Both the position numbers and the translations under genes were made by a program. The notes beneath the pieces are model-generated. The model was not told where the DNA came from, made no database searches, and was given only the letters and a program-made list of their open reading frames with translations. A stretch of DNA of 64,000 bases. Source: Allorhizobium pseudoryzae. GTDB taxonomy: Bacteria > Pseudomonadota > Alphaproteobacteria > Rhizobiales > Rhizobiaceae. The stretch lies in assembly GCF_011046245.1 (NCBI RefSeq), contig NZ_CP049241.1, positions 1,240,001 through 1,304,000 of the forward strand, in the 5' to 3' direction. Positions 11,272 to 20,725 of the stretch are shown here, one piece after another. The stretch's first letter is position 1. Each line of letters begins with the position of its first letter.

Positions 11272-12348
11272 ATGATCACACGCGCTTTCTCCCGTTCCGC
11301 CTCGCTCTTGCGCCGTCCCGGCGATCTTGCCCTGTGGGCTCTGGCGAGTTTGCATCTTCTGTTGCTCCTGTCCTTCCTGCTGGTCCTCGGCGGTCTTCAG
11401 CCGGCCCGCGCGGCGGACGAAGCCTGCCATGGGAAAAACCTGCTGACGGAGATGCGGGCGAAGGACCCGGCAGCCTATGCGGCGCTTGAGGCCGAGGCCG
11501 AGACGATCGACAACGGCCGGAGCATCTTCTGGAAGATCGAAAAGCCGGGTGTCGAAACCTCCTACCTGCTCGGCACCATGCATGTGACCGATCCGCGCGT
11601 GCTCGCCATGCCGAAGGGTGCGGCAGAAGCCAAGGCGGGTTCGAAGGTCGTGGTCGTCGAATCGGACGAGATCCTGGATGAGAAGCAGGCCATGGGCCGG
11701 CTGCTCGCCAAGCCCGAGCTCACCATGATGACCAACGGCAAGTCGATCACCGATTATCTTTCGCCCGAGGATCAGAAGACGCTGGAGGCCGGGCTGAAGA
11801 CGCGCGGCATTCCGCTGTCCGCCGTCTCGCGCATGCAGCCGTGGATGCTGTCGAGCTTCATTGCGCTTCCCGCCTGCGAGCTGGCCCGCAAGGCCGGCGG
11901 CGCCGACTTCCTCGACAAGAAGCTGGCGGAAGACACGGTCAGCGAGGGCAAGCCCGTCAAGGGTCTCGAGACCATGCAGGAACAGTTGGGCGCGATCGCC
12001 TCCATTCCCATCGATTTCCATATCAAGTCACTCATCGAAATGGTGCGGCTGGGCGACCGGATGGATGATGTGACGACCACCATGACCGAGCTTTATCTGA
12101 AGGGCGAGATCGGCATGATGATGCCGATGCTGAAACGCGTCGCCCCCGACAGTGCCGAGGGCGAAGGCTATGCCGAATTCGAGGAGCGTGTCGTGACCGA
12201 CCGCAATCAGCGGATGGCCGAGCGTTCGCTGCCGATCCTTGCGGAGGGTGGCGCCTTCATCGCGGTCGGTGCCCTGCATCTCGTGGGTGAAGAGGGCCTG
12301 GTCACCCTCTTCCGCAAGGCGGGCTATACGGTCACGCCCGTTTCCTGA
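11272..12348 (+). CDS. TraB/GumN family protein with N-terminal membrane anchor
   Basis: A 358-residue protein. Residues 1-47 contain a strongly hydrophobic signal or anchor (ALWALASLHLLLLLSFLLVL) ending in ARA, so the body is probably periplasmic. The body carries TraB/GumN (COG3735) blocks: YLLGTMHVTDPR near the start and AFIAVGALHLVGEEGLVTLF at the end, whose GTMH and GALH motifs are the conserved metal/active-site signatures of this Tiki-like fold. The physiological substrate is unknown. The 3' end overlaps the convergent cytochrome b561 gene by 17 bases. Confidence 0.85.
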   Translation: MITRAFSRSASLLRRPGDLALWALASLHLLLLLSFLLVLGGLQPARAADEACHGKNLLTEMRAKDPAAYAALEAEAETIDNGRSIFWKIEKPGVETSYLLGTMHVTDPRVLAMPKGAAEAKAGSKVVVVESDEILDEKQAMGRLLAKPELTMMTNGKSITDYLSPEDQKTLEAGLKTRGIPLSAVSRMQPWMLSSFIALPACELARKAGGADFLDKKLAEDTVSEGKPVKGLETMQEQLGAIASIPIDFHIKSLIEMVRLGDRMDDVTTTMTELYLKGEIGMMMPMLKRVAPDSAEGEGYAEFEERVVTDRNQRMAERSLPILAEGGAFIAVGALHLVGEEGLVTLFRKAGYTVTPVS

Positions 12349-12838
12349 CCCCGTGCGTCATGCGGGCCAGCACATCCGTCTTCCAGTAGAACTGGTGGAC
12401 GAGTGCGCCAGCGATATGCAGCGCCAGCAGCAGCCACAGCACGACCTTCAGAACATCGGCGTGAATATCGCCCGCCGTGCCGTTTCCAAAATAATAGGCG
12501 CCGATACCGGTGAGCGGCATCAGGATCAGCAGCAGATAGAGCAATCCGTGCGTCAGCTTGGCAATCATTGACAGGATCGCCGGCTCTTCCGCCGGTGCCT
12601 GCGGCACGCCCTGTACAAACCGAAGAGCCAGGCGCACGACAGCAAGTGCCAGAATGGCGATGCCGACATAGGCGTGGATATTGGCGGATGCGACATCATC
12701 CGGCGTGATGGTTTCGCCGCGTCTGACAAGACGATGCCAATGTTCAATGCCATCCGAAAAAATGAGATTGAAGAATATTAGAAGCGCCATGCCCCAATGC
12801 AGGATGCGCTGCGGGACAGAGTAGGAAAGAGGAGCCAT
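12332..12838 (-). CDS. Cytochrome b561-type membrane protein
   Basis: A 168-residue di-haem cytochrome b561 (YceJ/CybB type) with four predicted transmembrane helices and the usual histidines: His14 in QRILHWGMALL, His55 in ANIHAYVGI, His97 in AKLTHGLLYLL, and His141/His148 in LALHIAGALVHQFYW. Members move electrons across the inner membrane, often linked to quinone or superoxide. It is transcribed alone on the minus strand and overlaps the convergent TraB gene tail by 17 bases. Confidence 0.9.
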   Translation of the reverse strand: MAPLSYSVPQRILHWGMALLIFFNLIFSDGIEHWHRLVRRGETITPDDVASANIHAYVGIAILALAVVRLALRFVQGVPQAPAEEPAILSMIAKLTHGLLYLLLILMPLTGIGAYYFGNGTAGDIHADVLKVVLWLLLALHIAGALVHQFYWKTDVLARMTHGVRKRA

Positions 12839-12883
12839 TTCGTCACCTTATCAACAGGTTAGACACTGGCCCACACAATAGAA

Positions 12884-12910
12884 GTCCCGCCTGGCGACGC
12901 CAAGCGGGAC
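12884..12910 (-). terminator. Hairpin after lpdA (probable end of the mdh-suc-lpdA transcript)
   Basis: GTCCCGC (12884-12890) plus TGGC (12892-12895) pair with GCCA (12899-12902) plus GCGGGAC (12904-12910), one mismatch and a 3-base loop. It lies 40 bases beyond the lpdA stop on the minus strand, followed by a weakly T-rich stretch. The stem is strong but the T-run is poor. Confidence 0.55.
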
Positions 12911-12949
12911 CTCGAAATGTGTCGAAGATTTAATCTGCGACTTGATAGA

Positions 12950-14356
12950 TCACATATGGATCGGCTTGAAGAAGGTGGCGAGTGCAGCTTCCTTCACGGC
13001 TTCCGACATGGTCGGGTGCGCGTGGCAGGTGCGGCCGAGGTCTTCCGAAGAGCCGCCGAATTCCATCAGCACGGCCGCTTCGTGGATCATTTCGCCGGCG
13101 CCGAAGCCGATGATGTGAACGCCGAGCACGCGGTCGGTGTCCTTGTCGGCCAGAACCTTGACGAAACCATCGGTCGCCTGCATGGCGCGAGCGCGGCCAT
13201 TGGCGGTGAAGGGGAACTTGCCGGCCTTGTAGGCAACGCCCGCGGCCTTCAGCTCTTCCTCGGTCTTGCCGACGGAGGCGACTTCCGGCTGGGTGTAGAC
13301 GACGCCCGGAATGACATCATAGTTCACATGACCGTGCTGGCCGGCGAGGATTTCGGCGAGCGCGACACCTTCGTCTTCCGCCTTGTGGGCGAGCATCGGG
13401 CCCTTCACCACATCGCCGATGGCATAGATGCCGGGCACGTTGGTGGCATAATGACCGTCAATTTCCACCCGACCGCGATTGTCTAGCACGACGCCCGCCT
13501 CTTCCAGGCCGAGACCGGCGGTGAAGGGCTTGCGGCCGGTGGCAACCAGCACGACATCGGCATCGATCGTCTGCGCTTCACCACCCTTGACCGGTTCGAA
13601 AGTGACCTTGGCGCCTGTTTCCGACTTCTCGACGCCGGTAACCTTGGCGCCGAGGTTGAAGACCATGCCCTGCTTGCCGAGGATGCGCTGGAACTGCTTG
13701 GAGACTTCGCCGTCCATGCCGCCGAGGATCGTGTCGAGATATTCGACGACGGTGACCTTGGCGCCGAGACGCATCCAGACCGAACCGAGTTCGAGGCCGA
13801 TCACGCCGCCGCCGACGACGACCATGTGGCCCGGAACCTTGTCGAGCGCGATGCCGCCGGTGGAGGAGACGATGACCTTTTCATCGATCTCGACCGGAAC
13901 ACCCGGAATGCCGGCGACGTCAGAACCCGTGGCGATCACGATGTTCTTCGTTTCGATCTCCTGCACGCCGCCGTCTTCCGCGGTGACGGAGACCTTGCCG
14001 GCGGCAACGATCTTGCCGGTGCCGATGAAGCTGTCGATCTTGTTCTTCTTGAAGAGGAAGGCCACACCATCGACGTTGGCCTTCACCGTCGCATCCTTGT
14101 GGCCCATCATCTTGTCGAGGTTGAGCGTGGTGCCGGCGACTTCGACGCCGAGCTCTTCCATGCCATGCTTGGCATGGGCGAAGACTTCCGAGGCGTGCAG
14201 CAGGGCCTTGGAGGGAATGCAGCCGACGTTCAGGCAGGTGCCGCCGAAGGTGGCGCGCTTTTCGACCACGGCCACCTTCATGCCGAGCTGTGCCGCCTTG
14301 ATGGCGCAGACATAGCCGCCGGGGCCGGTACCGATTACAACAAGATCATAAGCCAT
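12950..14356 (-). CDS. lpdA: Dihydrolipoamide dehydrogenase (E3)
   Basis: FAD enzyme that reoxidises the lipoyl groups of 2-oxo acid dehydrogenase complexes and makes NADH. The protein has 468 residues. The FAD-binding [17 protein letters not shown] is at about residue 9, the redox-active cysteines are Cys41 and Cys46 in [16 protein letters not shown], the NAD-binding [10 protein letters not shown] is present, and the C-terminal His447/Glu452 pair lies in [15 protein letters not shown]. Its position behind sucB, with three small genes between, indicates it serves the 2-oxoglutarate dehydrogenase complex. Confidence 0.97.
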   Translation of the reverse strand: MAYDLVVIGTGPGGYVCAIKAAQLGMKVAVVEKRATFGGTCLNVGCIPSKALLHASEVFAHAKHGMEELGVEVAGTTLNLDKMMGHKDATVKANVDGVAFLFKKNKIDSFIGTGKIVAAGKVSVTAEDGGVQEIETKNIVIATGSDVAGIPGVPVEIDEKVIVSSTGGIALDKVPGHMVVVGGGVIGLELGSVWMRLGAKVTVVEYLDTILGGMDGEVSKQFQRILGKQGMVFNLGAKVTGVEKSETGAKVTFEPVKGGEAQTIDADVVLVATGRKPFTAGLGLEEAGVVLDNRGRVEIDGHYATNVPGIYAIGDVVKGPMLAHKAEDEGVALAEILAGQHGHVNYDVIPGVVYTQPEVASVGKTEEELKAAGVAYKAGKFPFTANGRARAMQATDGFVKVLADKDTDRVLGVHIIGFGAGEMIHEAAVLMEFGGSSEDLGRTCHAHPTMSEAVKEAALATFFKPIHM

Positions 14357-14380
14357 GGATGAAGTCCTTCGTTGTCGGCG

Positions 14381-15139
14381 TTATCTGCCGCCGCTCACAT
14401 TCAAGATGGCACCGGTCACGTAGGACGCCTGCGGCGACAGGAGGTAAAGCACCGCCTCCGCCACTTCATCCGCCGAGCCGGCGCGTTGCATGGGCACCGA
14501 GGGTGCCAGATCCTTTGCGCGATCCGGCAGACCGCCGGAGGCATGGATATCCGTCGCGATGATGCCGGGCCGGATCGCATTGACGCGAATGCCTTCCGCC
14601 GCCACTTCGCGCGCGAGCCCGATGGTAAACGTATCGACCGCGCCCTTGGCAGCCGCGTAATCCACATACTGCCCACCGCTGCCGAGAACGGCGGCCATGG
14701 ACGAGATGTTGACGATCACGCCGCCCTTTCCGCCATGGCGGGTGGACATGCGCTTGACCGCCTCGGAGGCGGCGCGGATCTTGCCGATCACGTTGATCGC
14801 AAACATCCGCTCCAGCCGCTCGCGCGACATCTCATCGACCCGCGCCGTCTGATCGACCACGCCGGCATTGTTGACGAGACCATCGAGACGGCCGAACTCA
14901 CGATCGACGGCTGCGAAGATGGCGGCAATGCCCTCCTCCGTGCCGGTGTCGCCTTGGACGATACACGCCGTGCCGCCTTTGGCCGCGATGGCATCAGCGA
15001 CCGAACGGGCAGCCGCTTCGTTCTGCGCGTAGTTGATAATCACGGACCAGCCTTGGTCGGCCGCCTTCAAGGCAACGGCTGCACCAATGCCGCGGCTTGC
15101 GCCGGTGACGAGAAGAACGGGCTGTTGATCCAACGGCAT
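14381..15139 (-). CDS. Short-chain dehydrogenase/reductase (3-oxoacyl-ACP reductase-like)
   Basis: A 252-residue classical SDR with the NAD(P)-binding LLVTGASRGIGAAVALKAAD near the N-terminus, the NNAG block (DGLVNNAGVVD), the catalytic serine in NISSMAAVLGS, Tyr-x3-Lys in YVDYAAAKGA, and a C-terminal YVTGAILNVSGGR. The basic NYAQNEAAA after the second strand suggests NADPH use. The substrate is unknown. The start at 15139 is chosen to follow the LysE stop at 15150. It sits between lysE-like and lpdA genes in the suc transcript. Confidence 0.88.
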   Translation of the reverse strand: MPLDQQPVLLVTGASRGIGAAVALKAADQGWSVIINYAQNEAAARSVADAIAAKGGTACIVQGDTGTEEGIAAIFAAVDREFGRLDGLVNNAGVVDQTARVDEMSRERLERMFAINVIGKIRAASEAVKRMSTRHGGKGGVIVNISSMAAVLGSGGQYVDYAAAKGAVDTFTIGLAREVAAEGIRVNAIRPGIIATDIHASGGLPDRAKDLAPSVPMQRAGSADEVAEAVLYLLSPQASYVTGAILNVSGGR

Positions 15140-15149
15140 GGCTGTTCCC

Positions 15150-15794
15150 TCACGAGGCCTTCTGGACGGCAAGTTTCAGGCCGAGCGCGATGAACACCAG
15201 GCCGCTCGCCCGATCGATCCACTGGCTGGCACGCGAAAAGGCAGCGCGCATGCGCGGCGTCGTCATGAAGATGCTGACGGCGACGAACCAGGCAATCAGG
15301 CAGCTCGCCATGACCAGACCGTAGCCGAATTTCACCAGCATTGGCGTGTGGGCGCTGACGGCGGTGGAGAAGATCGACAGGAAAAAGAATACCGGCTTCG
15401 GATTCAGCGCATTGGCGGCAAAACCGAGACCGAAGGCCCGCAGGCCGGACTGGCGGGGCTCGTTCGAGGCGGTGTCGGCGACATTCACCGAGAGATCGGC
15501 CTTGCCAGCCCGAAGCGCCTTGACCCCGATATAAAGGAGATAGGCAACACCGCACCATTTGAGGATATTGAAGAGGGTGATCGACTGGGAAATGATCAGT
15601 CCGAGGCCGAGAATGGTGTAGGTGACATGAAACATCAGCGCCGTGCCGATGCCGAAGCTGGTGATGATGGCCGGTTTGCGTCCGTGCACGATCGACTGGC
15701 GCATGACCATGGCCAGATCCGCACCCGGCGAGACAATCGCGAATGCAAAGATCGCCATCAGAGATGCAAGCTCAACCACGTACTGATGCATCAT
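15150..15794 (-). CDS. LysE/RhtB-family amino-acid exporter
   Basis: A 214-residue inner-membrane protein with about six hydrophobic segments and the family's N-terminal hallmark, SPGADLAMVMRQSIVHGRKP, followed by ASFGIGTALMFHVTYTILGL. LysE/RhtB proteins export amino acids such as lysine, homoserine or threonine; the substrate cannot be read from sequence. Its start overlaps the stop of the upstream MAPEG gene (ATGA type, 15791-15794), so the two are probably translationally coupled within the suc-lpdA region. Confidence 0.9.
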   Translation of the reverse strand: MMHQYVVELASLMAIFAFAIVSPGADLAMVMRQSIVHGRKPAIITSFGIGTALMFHVTYTILGLGLIISQSITLFNILKWCGVAYLLYIGVKALRAGKADLSVNVADTASNEPRQSGLRAFGLGFAANALNPKPVFFFLSIFSTAVSAHTPMLVKFGYGLVMASCLIAWFVAVSIFMTTPRMRAAFSRASQWIDRASGLVFIALGLKLAVQKAS

Positions 15795-16204
15795 ACGAAC
15801 AATCCGATGATCATGAGACCGATGCCGCCGAGGGACCCGAGCCAGACCAGCGAGCGGATATAGGGGATACCGGCGAGGTAAAGGGGAATATAGGCGATCC
15901 GGCAGAGGAACCAGATCCAGCCGCCGACCAGACCCCAGCCGCCCGCATCGCCGTAGAAGGCGAGCGCAAGGATCAGACCGACGAAGGCGGGATAGGTTTC
16001 GCGGAAATTCGAAGAGGCGCGCTCGGCGCGACCCGCAAGCGCGGATTTAGGCTTCAGCCCCTCATCGCGCGGACCGGCATTCCATTGGGAGCCGAGTTCA
16101 CGTGTGGCGAGGAACCCCTGCAGCATGACATGGAGGACGAGAAGCACCACCGAGAGAACCAGCAACGCGATATAGGGCGTGGCAAGTGCTGCTACCTGGT
16201 CCAT
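15791..16204 (-). CDS. MAPEG-family small membrane protein
   Basis: A 137-residue protein with four predicted transmembrane segments. Its layout (YIALLVLSVVLLVLHVML, then a polar loop with RAERASSNFRETYPAFVGLILAL, then two C-terminal helices) matches the bacterial MAPEG (COG3686/COG3788) group. Eukaryotic relatives are glutathione-dependent membrane enzymes; the role of this bacterial type is not established. It follows sucB by 21 bases and overlaps the LysE-type gene by 4. Confidence 0.82.
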   Translation of the reverse strand: MDQVAALATPYIALLVLSVVLLVLHVMLQGFLATRELGSQWNAGPRDEGLKPKSALAGRAERASSNFRETYPAFVGLILALAFYGDAGGWGLVGGWIWFLCRIAYIPLYLAGIPYIRSLVWLGSLGGIGLMIIGLFV

Positions 16205-16225
16205 CTCGTCCTCCTTTGTTGGTGA

Positions 16226-17464
16226 TTAGAGATCGAGAACCAGACGTTCCGGATCTTCCAGGCTTTCCTTGACGCGCACCAGGAAGGTGACGGCTTCCTT
16301 GCCATCGACGATGCGGTGATCGTAGGAGAGCGCGAGATACATCATCGGGCGGATGACGATCTGGCCGCCGACGACGACCGGGCGCTCCTGGATCTTGTGC
16401 ATGCCGAGGATGCCCGACTGCGGCGCATTCAGGATCGGCGAGGACATCAGCGAACCGTAGACACCGCCATTGGTGATGGTGAAGGTGCCGCCCTGCATGT
16501 CGGCCATGCCGAGCGAGCCGTCACGGGCTGCCTTGGCAAGACGGCCGAGTTCCTTCTCGACGCCGGCAATCGACAGCTGGTCGGCATCGCGGATGACCGG
16601 AACGACGAGCCCCTTGTCGGTGCCGACGGCCATACCGACGTGGCAGTAGTTCTTGTAGATGATGTCGGTGCCGTCGATTTCGGCGTTGACCGCCGGCAGT
16701 TCCCTCAGCGCATGCGTGACGGCCTTGGTGAAGAAGCCCATGAAGCCCAGCTTCACGCCGTGCTTCTTCTCGAACACGTCCTTGTAACGGTTGCGCAGGT
16801 CCATGACCGCCTTCATGTCCACCTCGTTGTAGGTGGTCAACATGGCAGCCGTGTTCTGGGCGTCCTTGAGGCGCTTGGCGATCGTCTGGCGCAGGCGCGT
16901 CATCTTCACGCGCTCTTCGCGGGCGGCATCTTCGGTCGTGGACGGTGCACGCGGGGCTGCCGGAGCGGCAGGGGCTGCAGCAGGAGCAGCCGGACCCTTG
17001 GCGATGGCGGCGAGAACGTCACCCTTCAGAACCTGGCCACGCTTGCCGGAGCCATCGACGTCCGAGGTCGAGATGTTGTTGTCGGCAGCGAGCTTGGCGG
17101 CGGCGGGAGCGGCCGGCATGGCCGAGCCTGCGGCCGGAGCCGGCGCGGCGGTGGGTGCCGGTGCGGCAGGAGCGGCAGCGGGGGCCGGCGCTGCAGCCGG
17201 AGCGGATGCGCCGGCGGAGCCTGCAGCGCCTTCGGCGATCTGGCCGAGCAGTGCGCCGAGACCAACGGTTTCGCCGGCCTGGGCAACGATTTCCGTCAGG
17301 ACGCCGGACGCCGGTGCCGGCACTTCGACCGTCACCTTGTCGGTTTCCAGCTCAACGATCGGCTCGTCGGCATTCACCGTGTCGCCGACCTTCTTGAACC
17401 AGGTGCCGACAGTTGCCTCGCTGACGGATTCGCCGAGAGTAGGGACGCGAATTTCGGTTGCCAT
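16226..17464 (-). CDS. sucB: Dihydrolipoamide succinyltransferase (E2 of 2-oxoglutarate dehydrogenase)
   Basis: E2 core of the 2-oxoglutarate dehydrogenase complex, which transfers succinyl groups to CoA. From 17464 it has 412 residues. The lipoyl domain occupies about 1-75 with the lipoylated Lys43 in [11 protein letters not shown]. An Ala/Pro-rich linker follows at about 95-130, then a peripheral subunit-binding domain ([19 protein letters not shown]) and the catalytic domain ending with the [14 protein letters not shown] active-site motif. It lies 61 bases after sucA. Confidence 0.97.
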   Translation of the reverse strand: MATEIRVPTLGESVSEATVGTWFKKVGDTVNADEPIVELETDKVTVEVPAPASGVLTEIVAQAGETVGLGALLGQIAEGAAGSAGASAPAAAPAPAAAPAAPAPTAAPAPAAGSAMPAAPAAAKLAADNNISTSDVDGSGKRGQVLKGDVLAAIAKGPAAPAAAPAAPAAPRAPSTTEDAAREERVKMTRLRQTIAKRLKDAQNTAAMLTTYNEVDMKAVMDLRNRYKDVFEKKHGVKLGFMGFFTKAVTHALRELPAVNAEIDGTDIIYKNYCHVGMAVGTDKGLVVPVIRDADQLSIAGVEKELGRLAKAARDGSLGMADMQGGTFTITNGGVYGSLMSSPILNAPQSGILGMHKIQERPVVVGGQIVIRPMMYLALSYDHRIVDGKEAVTFLVRVKESLEDPERLVLDL

Positions 17465-17525
17465 GTTGTTCTTCCGTGTTTGATCCGATGTCGTGTTTCG
17501 CAAGTGAAAACGCTAGCGGCTGAAA

Positions 17526-20522
17526 TCAGCCGCCGAGCGCGTCTTCGAGGAAGGCTTCGAGCTGTGCCAGATGCTTCGACATCAGGCCGGTTGCAGGCGA
17601 AGCGGCAGCCGGGCGGCCCGTGTAACGGACGCGCTGATACTTCGCATCGATATGAGCCAGCACCCATTCCAGGTACGGGTCGATGAAGGCCCAGGCGCCC
17701 ATGTTCTTCGGCTCTTCCTGGCACCAGACCATTTCCGCATGGCGGAAGCGGGACAGCTCGTTGATGAGTGCCTTGGCCGGGAACGGGTAGAGCTGTTCGA
17801 TGCGCAGCAGGTAGATGTCGTCGATGCCGCGCTTTTCGCGCTCTTCCAGCAGGTCGTAATAGACCTTGCCGGTGCACATGACGACGCGACGGATCTTGGC
17901 GTCCTTCTGCAGCTTGATCGGGCCGTCCTTGATGACTTCCGCATCATCCCACAGCAGGCGGTGGAACGAGCTCTCGCCCGCCATTTCCGCCAGCGTCGAG
18001 GTGGCGCGCTTGTGACGCAGCAGCGACTTCGGCGTCATCAGGATCAGCGGCTTGCGGAAATCGCGCTTCATCTGGCGACGCAGGATGTGGAAGTAGTTGG
18101 CCGGCGTCGTGCAGTTGGCGACCTGCATATTGTCTTCGGCGCACATCTGCAGCCAGCGCTCCAGACGAGCCGAGGAGTGTTCCGGACCCTGGCCTTCATA
18201 GCCATGCGGCAGAAGGCAGACGAGACCGGACATGCGCAGCCACTTGCGTTCGCCAGACGAGATGAACTGGTCGAAGACGACCTGTGCACCGTTGGCGAAG
18301 TCACCGAACTGGGCTTCCCACAAGGTCAGCGCGTTCGGGCGGGCGAGCGAGTAGCCGTATTCGAAACCGAGAACCGCTTCTTCCGAGAGCATCGAGTTGA
18401 TGACTTCGTAGCGGGCCTGGTTCGGCGCCAGGTTGGCCAGCGGAATATAGCGATCTTCGCTGTCCTGATCGTACAGAACCGTATGACGCTGGCTGAAGGT
18501 GCCGCGTTCGCAATCCTGACCGGAGAGACGGACCTTGTGGCCTTCCGTCACCAGCGAACCAAAGGCAAGCGCCTCGGCCATGGCCCAGTCGATGCCCTCG
18601 CCGGTTTCGACCATCTGCGCCCGGTTTTCCATGAAGCGCTTGATCGTGCGGTGCGCGTTGAAGCCCTCCGGAACCGTCGCGAGCTTGCGACCGATGTCCT
18701 TCAGCGACTTCATCGGCACGGCGGTCTTGCCGCGGCGCTGCTCATCCGCATTGTCGGCGGAGCGCAGGCCCGACCACTGGCCGTCCAGCCAGTCGGCCTT
18801 GTTCGGCTTGTAGCTCTGGCCGGCTTCGAATTCCTGCTCCAGATGGGCGCGCCAATCGGCCTTCATCTTCTGGAACTCGCCGTCGGAGATCAGGCCTTCG
18901 GCGATCAGGCGCGCGGCATAGATCTCGGTGACCGTCTGGTGGGCACGGATGACCTTATACATCTTCGGCTGCGTGAACGCGGGCTCATCGCCTTCGTTAT
19001 GGCCGAAGCGGCGGTAGCAGAACATATCCACGACCACCGGCTTGTGGAACTTCATGCGGTATTCGGTGGCGATCTTCGCGGCATAGGTGACCGCTTCCGG
19101 ATCGTCGCCGTTCACGTGGAAGATCGGCGCCTCGATCATCTTTGCAACGTCGGACGGATAGGGCGACGAGCGCGAGAAGGCCGGGTTCGTGGTGAAACCG
19201 ATCTGGTTGTTGATGATGAAGTGCATGGTGCCGGCGACGCGGTGGCCGCGCAGACCCGACAGGCCGAGGATTTCGGCAACCACGCCCTGGCCGGCAAAGG
19301 CCGCATCGCCGTGCAGCAGCAGCGGCAGAACCTTGGCGCGTTCCTTCAAGGGAACGATGTCGCCTTCCCAGCTCTTCGTCAGCATGTCCTGCTTGGCGCG
19401 GGCCTTGCCCATGACGACGGGGTTGACGATTTCGAGGTGCGACGGGTTCGCCGTCAGCGACAGGTGGACCTTGTTGCCGTCGAACTCGCGGTCGGACGAA
19501 GCACCGAGGTGGTACTTCACGTCACCGGACCCTTCGACTTCGTCGGGCTTGAAGGAACCGCCCTTGAACTCGTGGAAGATGGCGCGGTGCGGCTTGCCCA
19601 TCACCTGGGACAGAACGTTCAGGCGGCCGCGATGGGCCATGCCGAGAACGATCTCTTCCATGCCTTCCTGTCCGCCGCGCTTGATGATCTGCTCGAGCGC
19701 CGGGATCAGCGATTCGCCGCCATCAAGGCCAAAACGCTTGGTGCCCTTGTACTTGACGTCGATGAACTGCTCGAAGCCTTCGGCCTCGACCAGCTTCTGC
19801 AGGATCGCCTTCTTGCCGTTCGGCGTGAATTCGACGCCCTTGCCGGGGCCTTCGATGCGCTCCTGGATCCAGGCCTTTTCTTCCGGATTGGAGATGTGCA
19901 TGAACTCGACGCCGAGCGTCGAGCAGTAGGTGCGCTGCAGGATGTCGAGCATCTCGCGGATCGTCGCGTATTCGAGACCCAGCACGTTGTCGATGAAGAT
20001 CTTGCGGTCGTAGTCGGCTTCGGTGAAGCCGTAGGCCGTCGGCGACAGTTCGTTGTAGTCGTCCACCGGTGCGGCAAGACCGAGCGGATCGAGCTTGGCA
20101 TGCAGGTGGCCGCGCATGCGGTAGGCGCGGATCATCATGATGGCGCGCACGCTGTCGCGGGTGGCCTGCAGGACAGCGGCCGGATCGACGGCCTTGCCCG
20201 ATGCGGAGGCGGTCGCCTCTGCCTTGGCCTGAACCTTCTTTTCGATCGCCTTTTCAACGACCGGCCAGTTGCCGTCGAGCGCCGAGACCAGCTCGCCATT
20301 GGCCGGGATCGGCCAGTTCTTGCGCTGCCAGGAGGCACCGCTTGCGGCCTTCTTCACATCGTCCGGATTGTCGCCCAGCGCCTTGAAGAAGGACTGCCAT
20401 TCGGGACCGACGGACGTCGGATCTTCCTCGTAGCGCGCATAAAGCTGCTCGATATAGGCGGCATTCGCGCCGTCGAGGAAGGAGGTGATGAGGAACTGCT
20501 CGTTGGCTTCTTGCCGTGCCAT
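17526..20522 (-). CDS. sucA: 2-oxoglutarate dehydrogenase E1 component
   Basis: Thiamine-diphosphate-dependent E1 that decarboxylates 2-oxoglutarate and passes the succinyl unit to SucB. It has 998 residues, normal for alphaproteobacteria. The N-terminus MARQEANEQFLITSFLDGAN contains the E2-contact segment and is followed by FYARYEE-like residues (LYARYEEDPTSVGPEW). Diphosphate-binding GDAAFAGQGVVAE and the FRRFGHNEGDEPAFTQP block are intact. A 203-base non-coding gap with a long perfect hairpin precedes it, so it may be partly uncoupled from sucCD. Confidence 0.98.
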   Translation of the reverse strand: MARQEANEQFLITSFLDGANAAYIEQLYARYEEDPTSVGPEWQSFFKALGDNPDDVKKAASGASWQRKNWPIPANGELVSALDGNWPVVEKAIEKKVQAKAEATASASGKAVDPAAVLQATRDSVRAIMMIRAYRMRGHLHAKLDPLGLAAPVDDYNELSPTAYGFTEADYDRKIFIDNVLGLEYATIREMLDILQRTYCSTLGVEFMHISNPEEKAWIQERIEGPGKGVEFTPNGKKAILQKLVEAEGFEQFIDVKYKGTKRFGLDGGESLIPALEQIIKRGGQEGMEEIVLGMAHRGRLNVLSQVMGKPHRAIFHEFKGGSFKPDEVEGSGDVKYHLGASSDREFDGNKVHLSLTANPSHLEIVNPVVMGKARAKQDMLTKSWEGDIVPLKERAKVLPLLLHGDAAFAGQGVVAEILGLSGLRGHRVAGTMHFIINNQIGFTTNPAFSRSSPYPSDVAKMIEAPIFHVNGDDPEAVTYAAKIATEYRMKFHKPVVVDMFCYRRFGHNEGDEPAFTQPKMYKVIRAHQTVTEIYAARLIAEGLISDGEFQKMKADWRAHLEQEFEAGQSYKPNKADWLDGQWSGLRSADNADEQRRGKTAVPMKSLKDIGRKLATVPEGFNAHRTIKRFMENRAQMVETGEGIDWAMAEALAFGSLVTEGHKVRLSGQDCERGTFSQRHTVLYDQDSEDRYIPLANLAPNQARYEVINSMLSEEAVLGFEYGYSLARPNALTLWEAQFGDFANGAQVVFDQFISSGERKWLRMSGLVCLLPHGYEGQGPEHSSARLERWLQMCAEDNMQVANCTTPANYFHILRRQMKRDFRKPLILMTPKSLLRHKRATSTLAEMAGESSFHRLLWDDAEVIKDGPIKLQKDAKIRRVVMCTGKVYYDLLEEREKRGIDDIYLLRIEQLYPFPAKALINELSRFRHAEMVWCQEEPKNMGAWAFIDPYLEWVLAHIDAKYQRVRYTGRPAAASPATGLMSKHLAQLEAFLEDALGG

Positions 20523-20650
20523 GGTGCTTACGCGGACGTGGCGCCCGCCTCCTGACGTAATTTTTTAGGGCCGGATCTTGGAAAGCGCCGACCATCGCTT
20601 GTCATGCTTCAACCACGGCCAGAAGGATGTGCGTGTCTGGTTGCGGTCAA

Positions 20651-20681
20651 GGCAGGCGAACCATCAGCTGATTCGCCTGCC
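20651..20681. repeat. Perfect 10-base inverted repeat between sucD and sucA
   Basis: GGCAGGCGAA (20651-20660) and TTCGCCTGCC (20672-20681) are exact inverse complements around an 11-base loop that itself contains the palindrome TCAGCTGA. On the minus strand it follows the sucD stop by 45 bases and lies about 130 bases before sucA. There is no T-run after it, so an attenuator, processing signal or mRNA-stability hairpin is as likely as a terminator. The rest of the 203-base gap shows no gene. Confidence 0.7.
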
Positions 20682-20725
20682 AAAAGTTTAATTAGCGCTT
20701 CGCAATGTGCGCCTCTTATGTGGCG

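Noticed and set aside
17571..20555. 994-codon plus-strand open frame opposite sucA
   Set aside because: This is a frame shadow of sucA, whose own motifs and length are unambiguous. The opposite translation lacks any family pattern.
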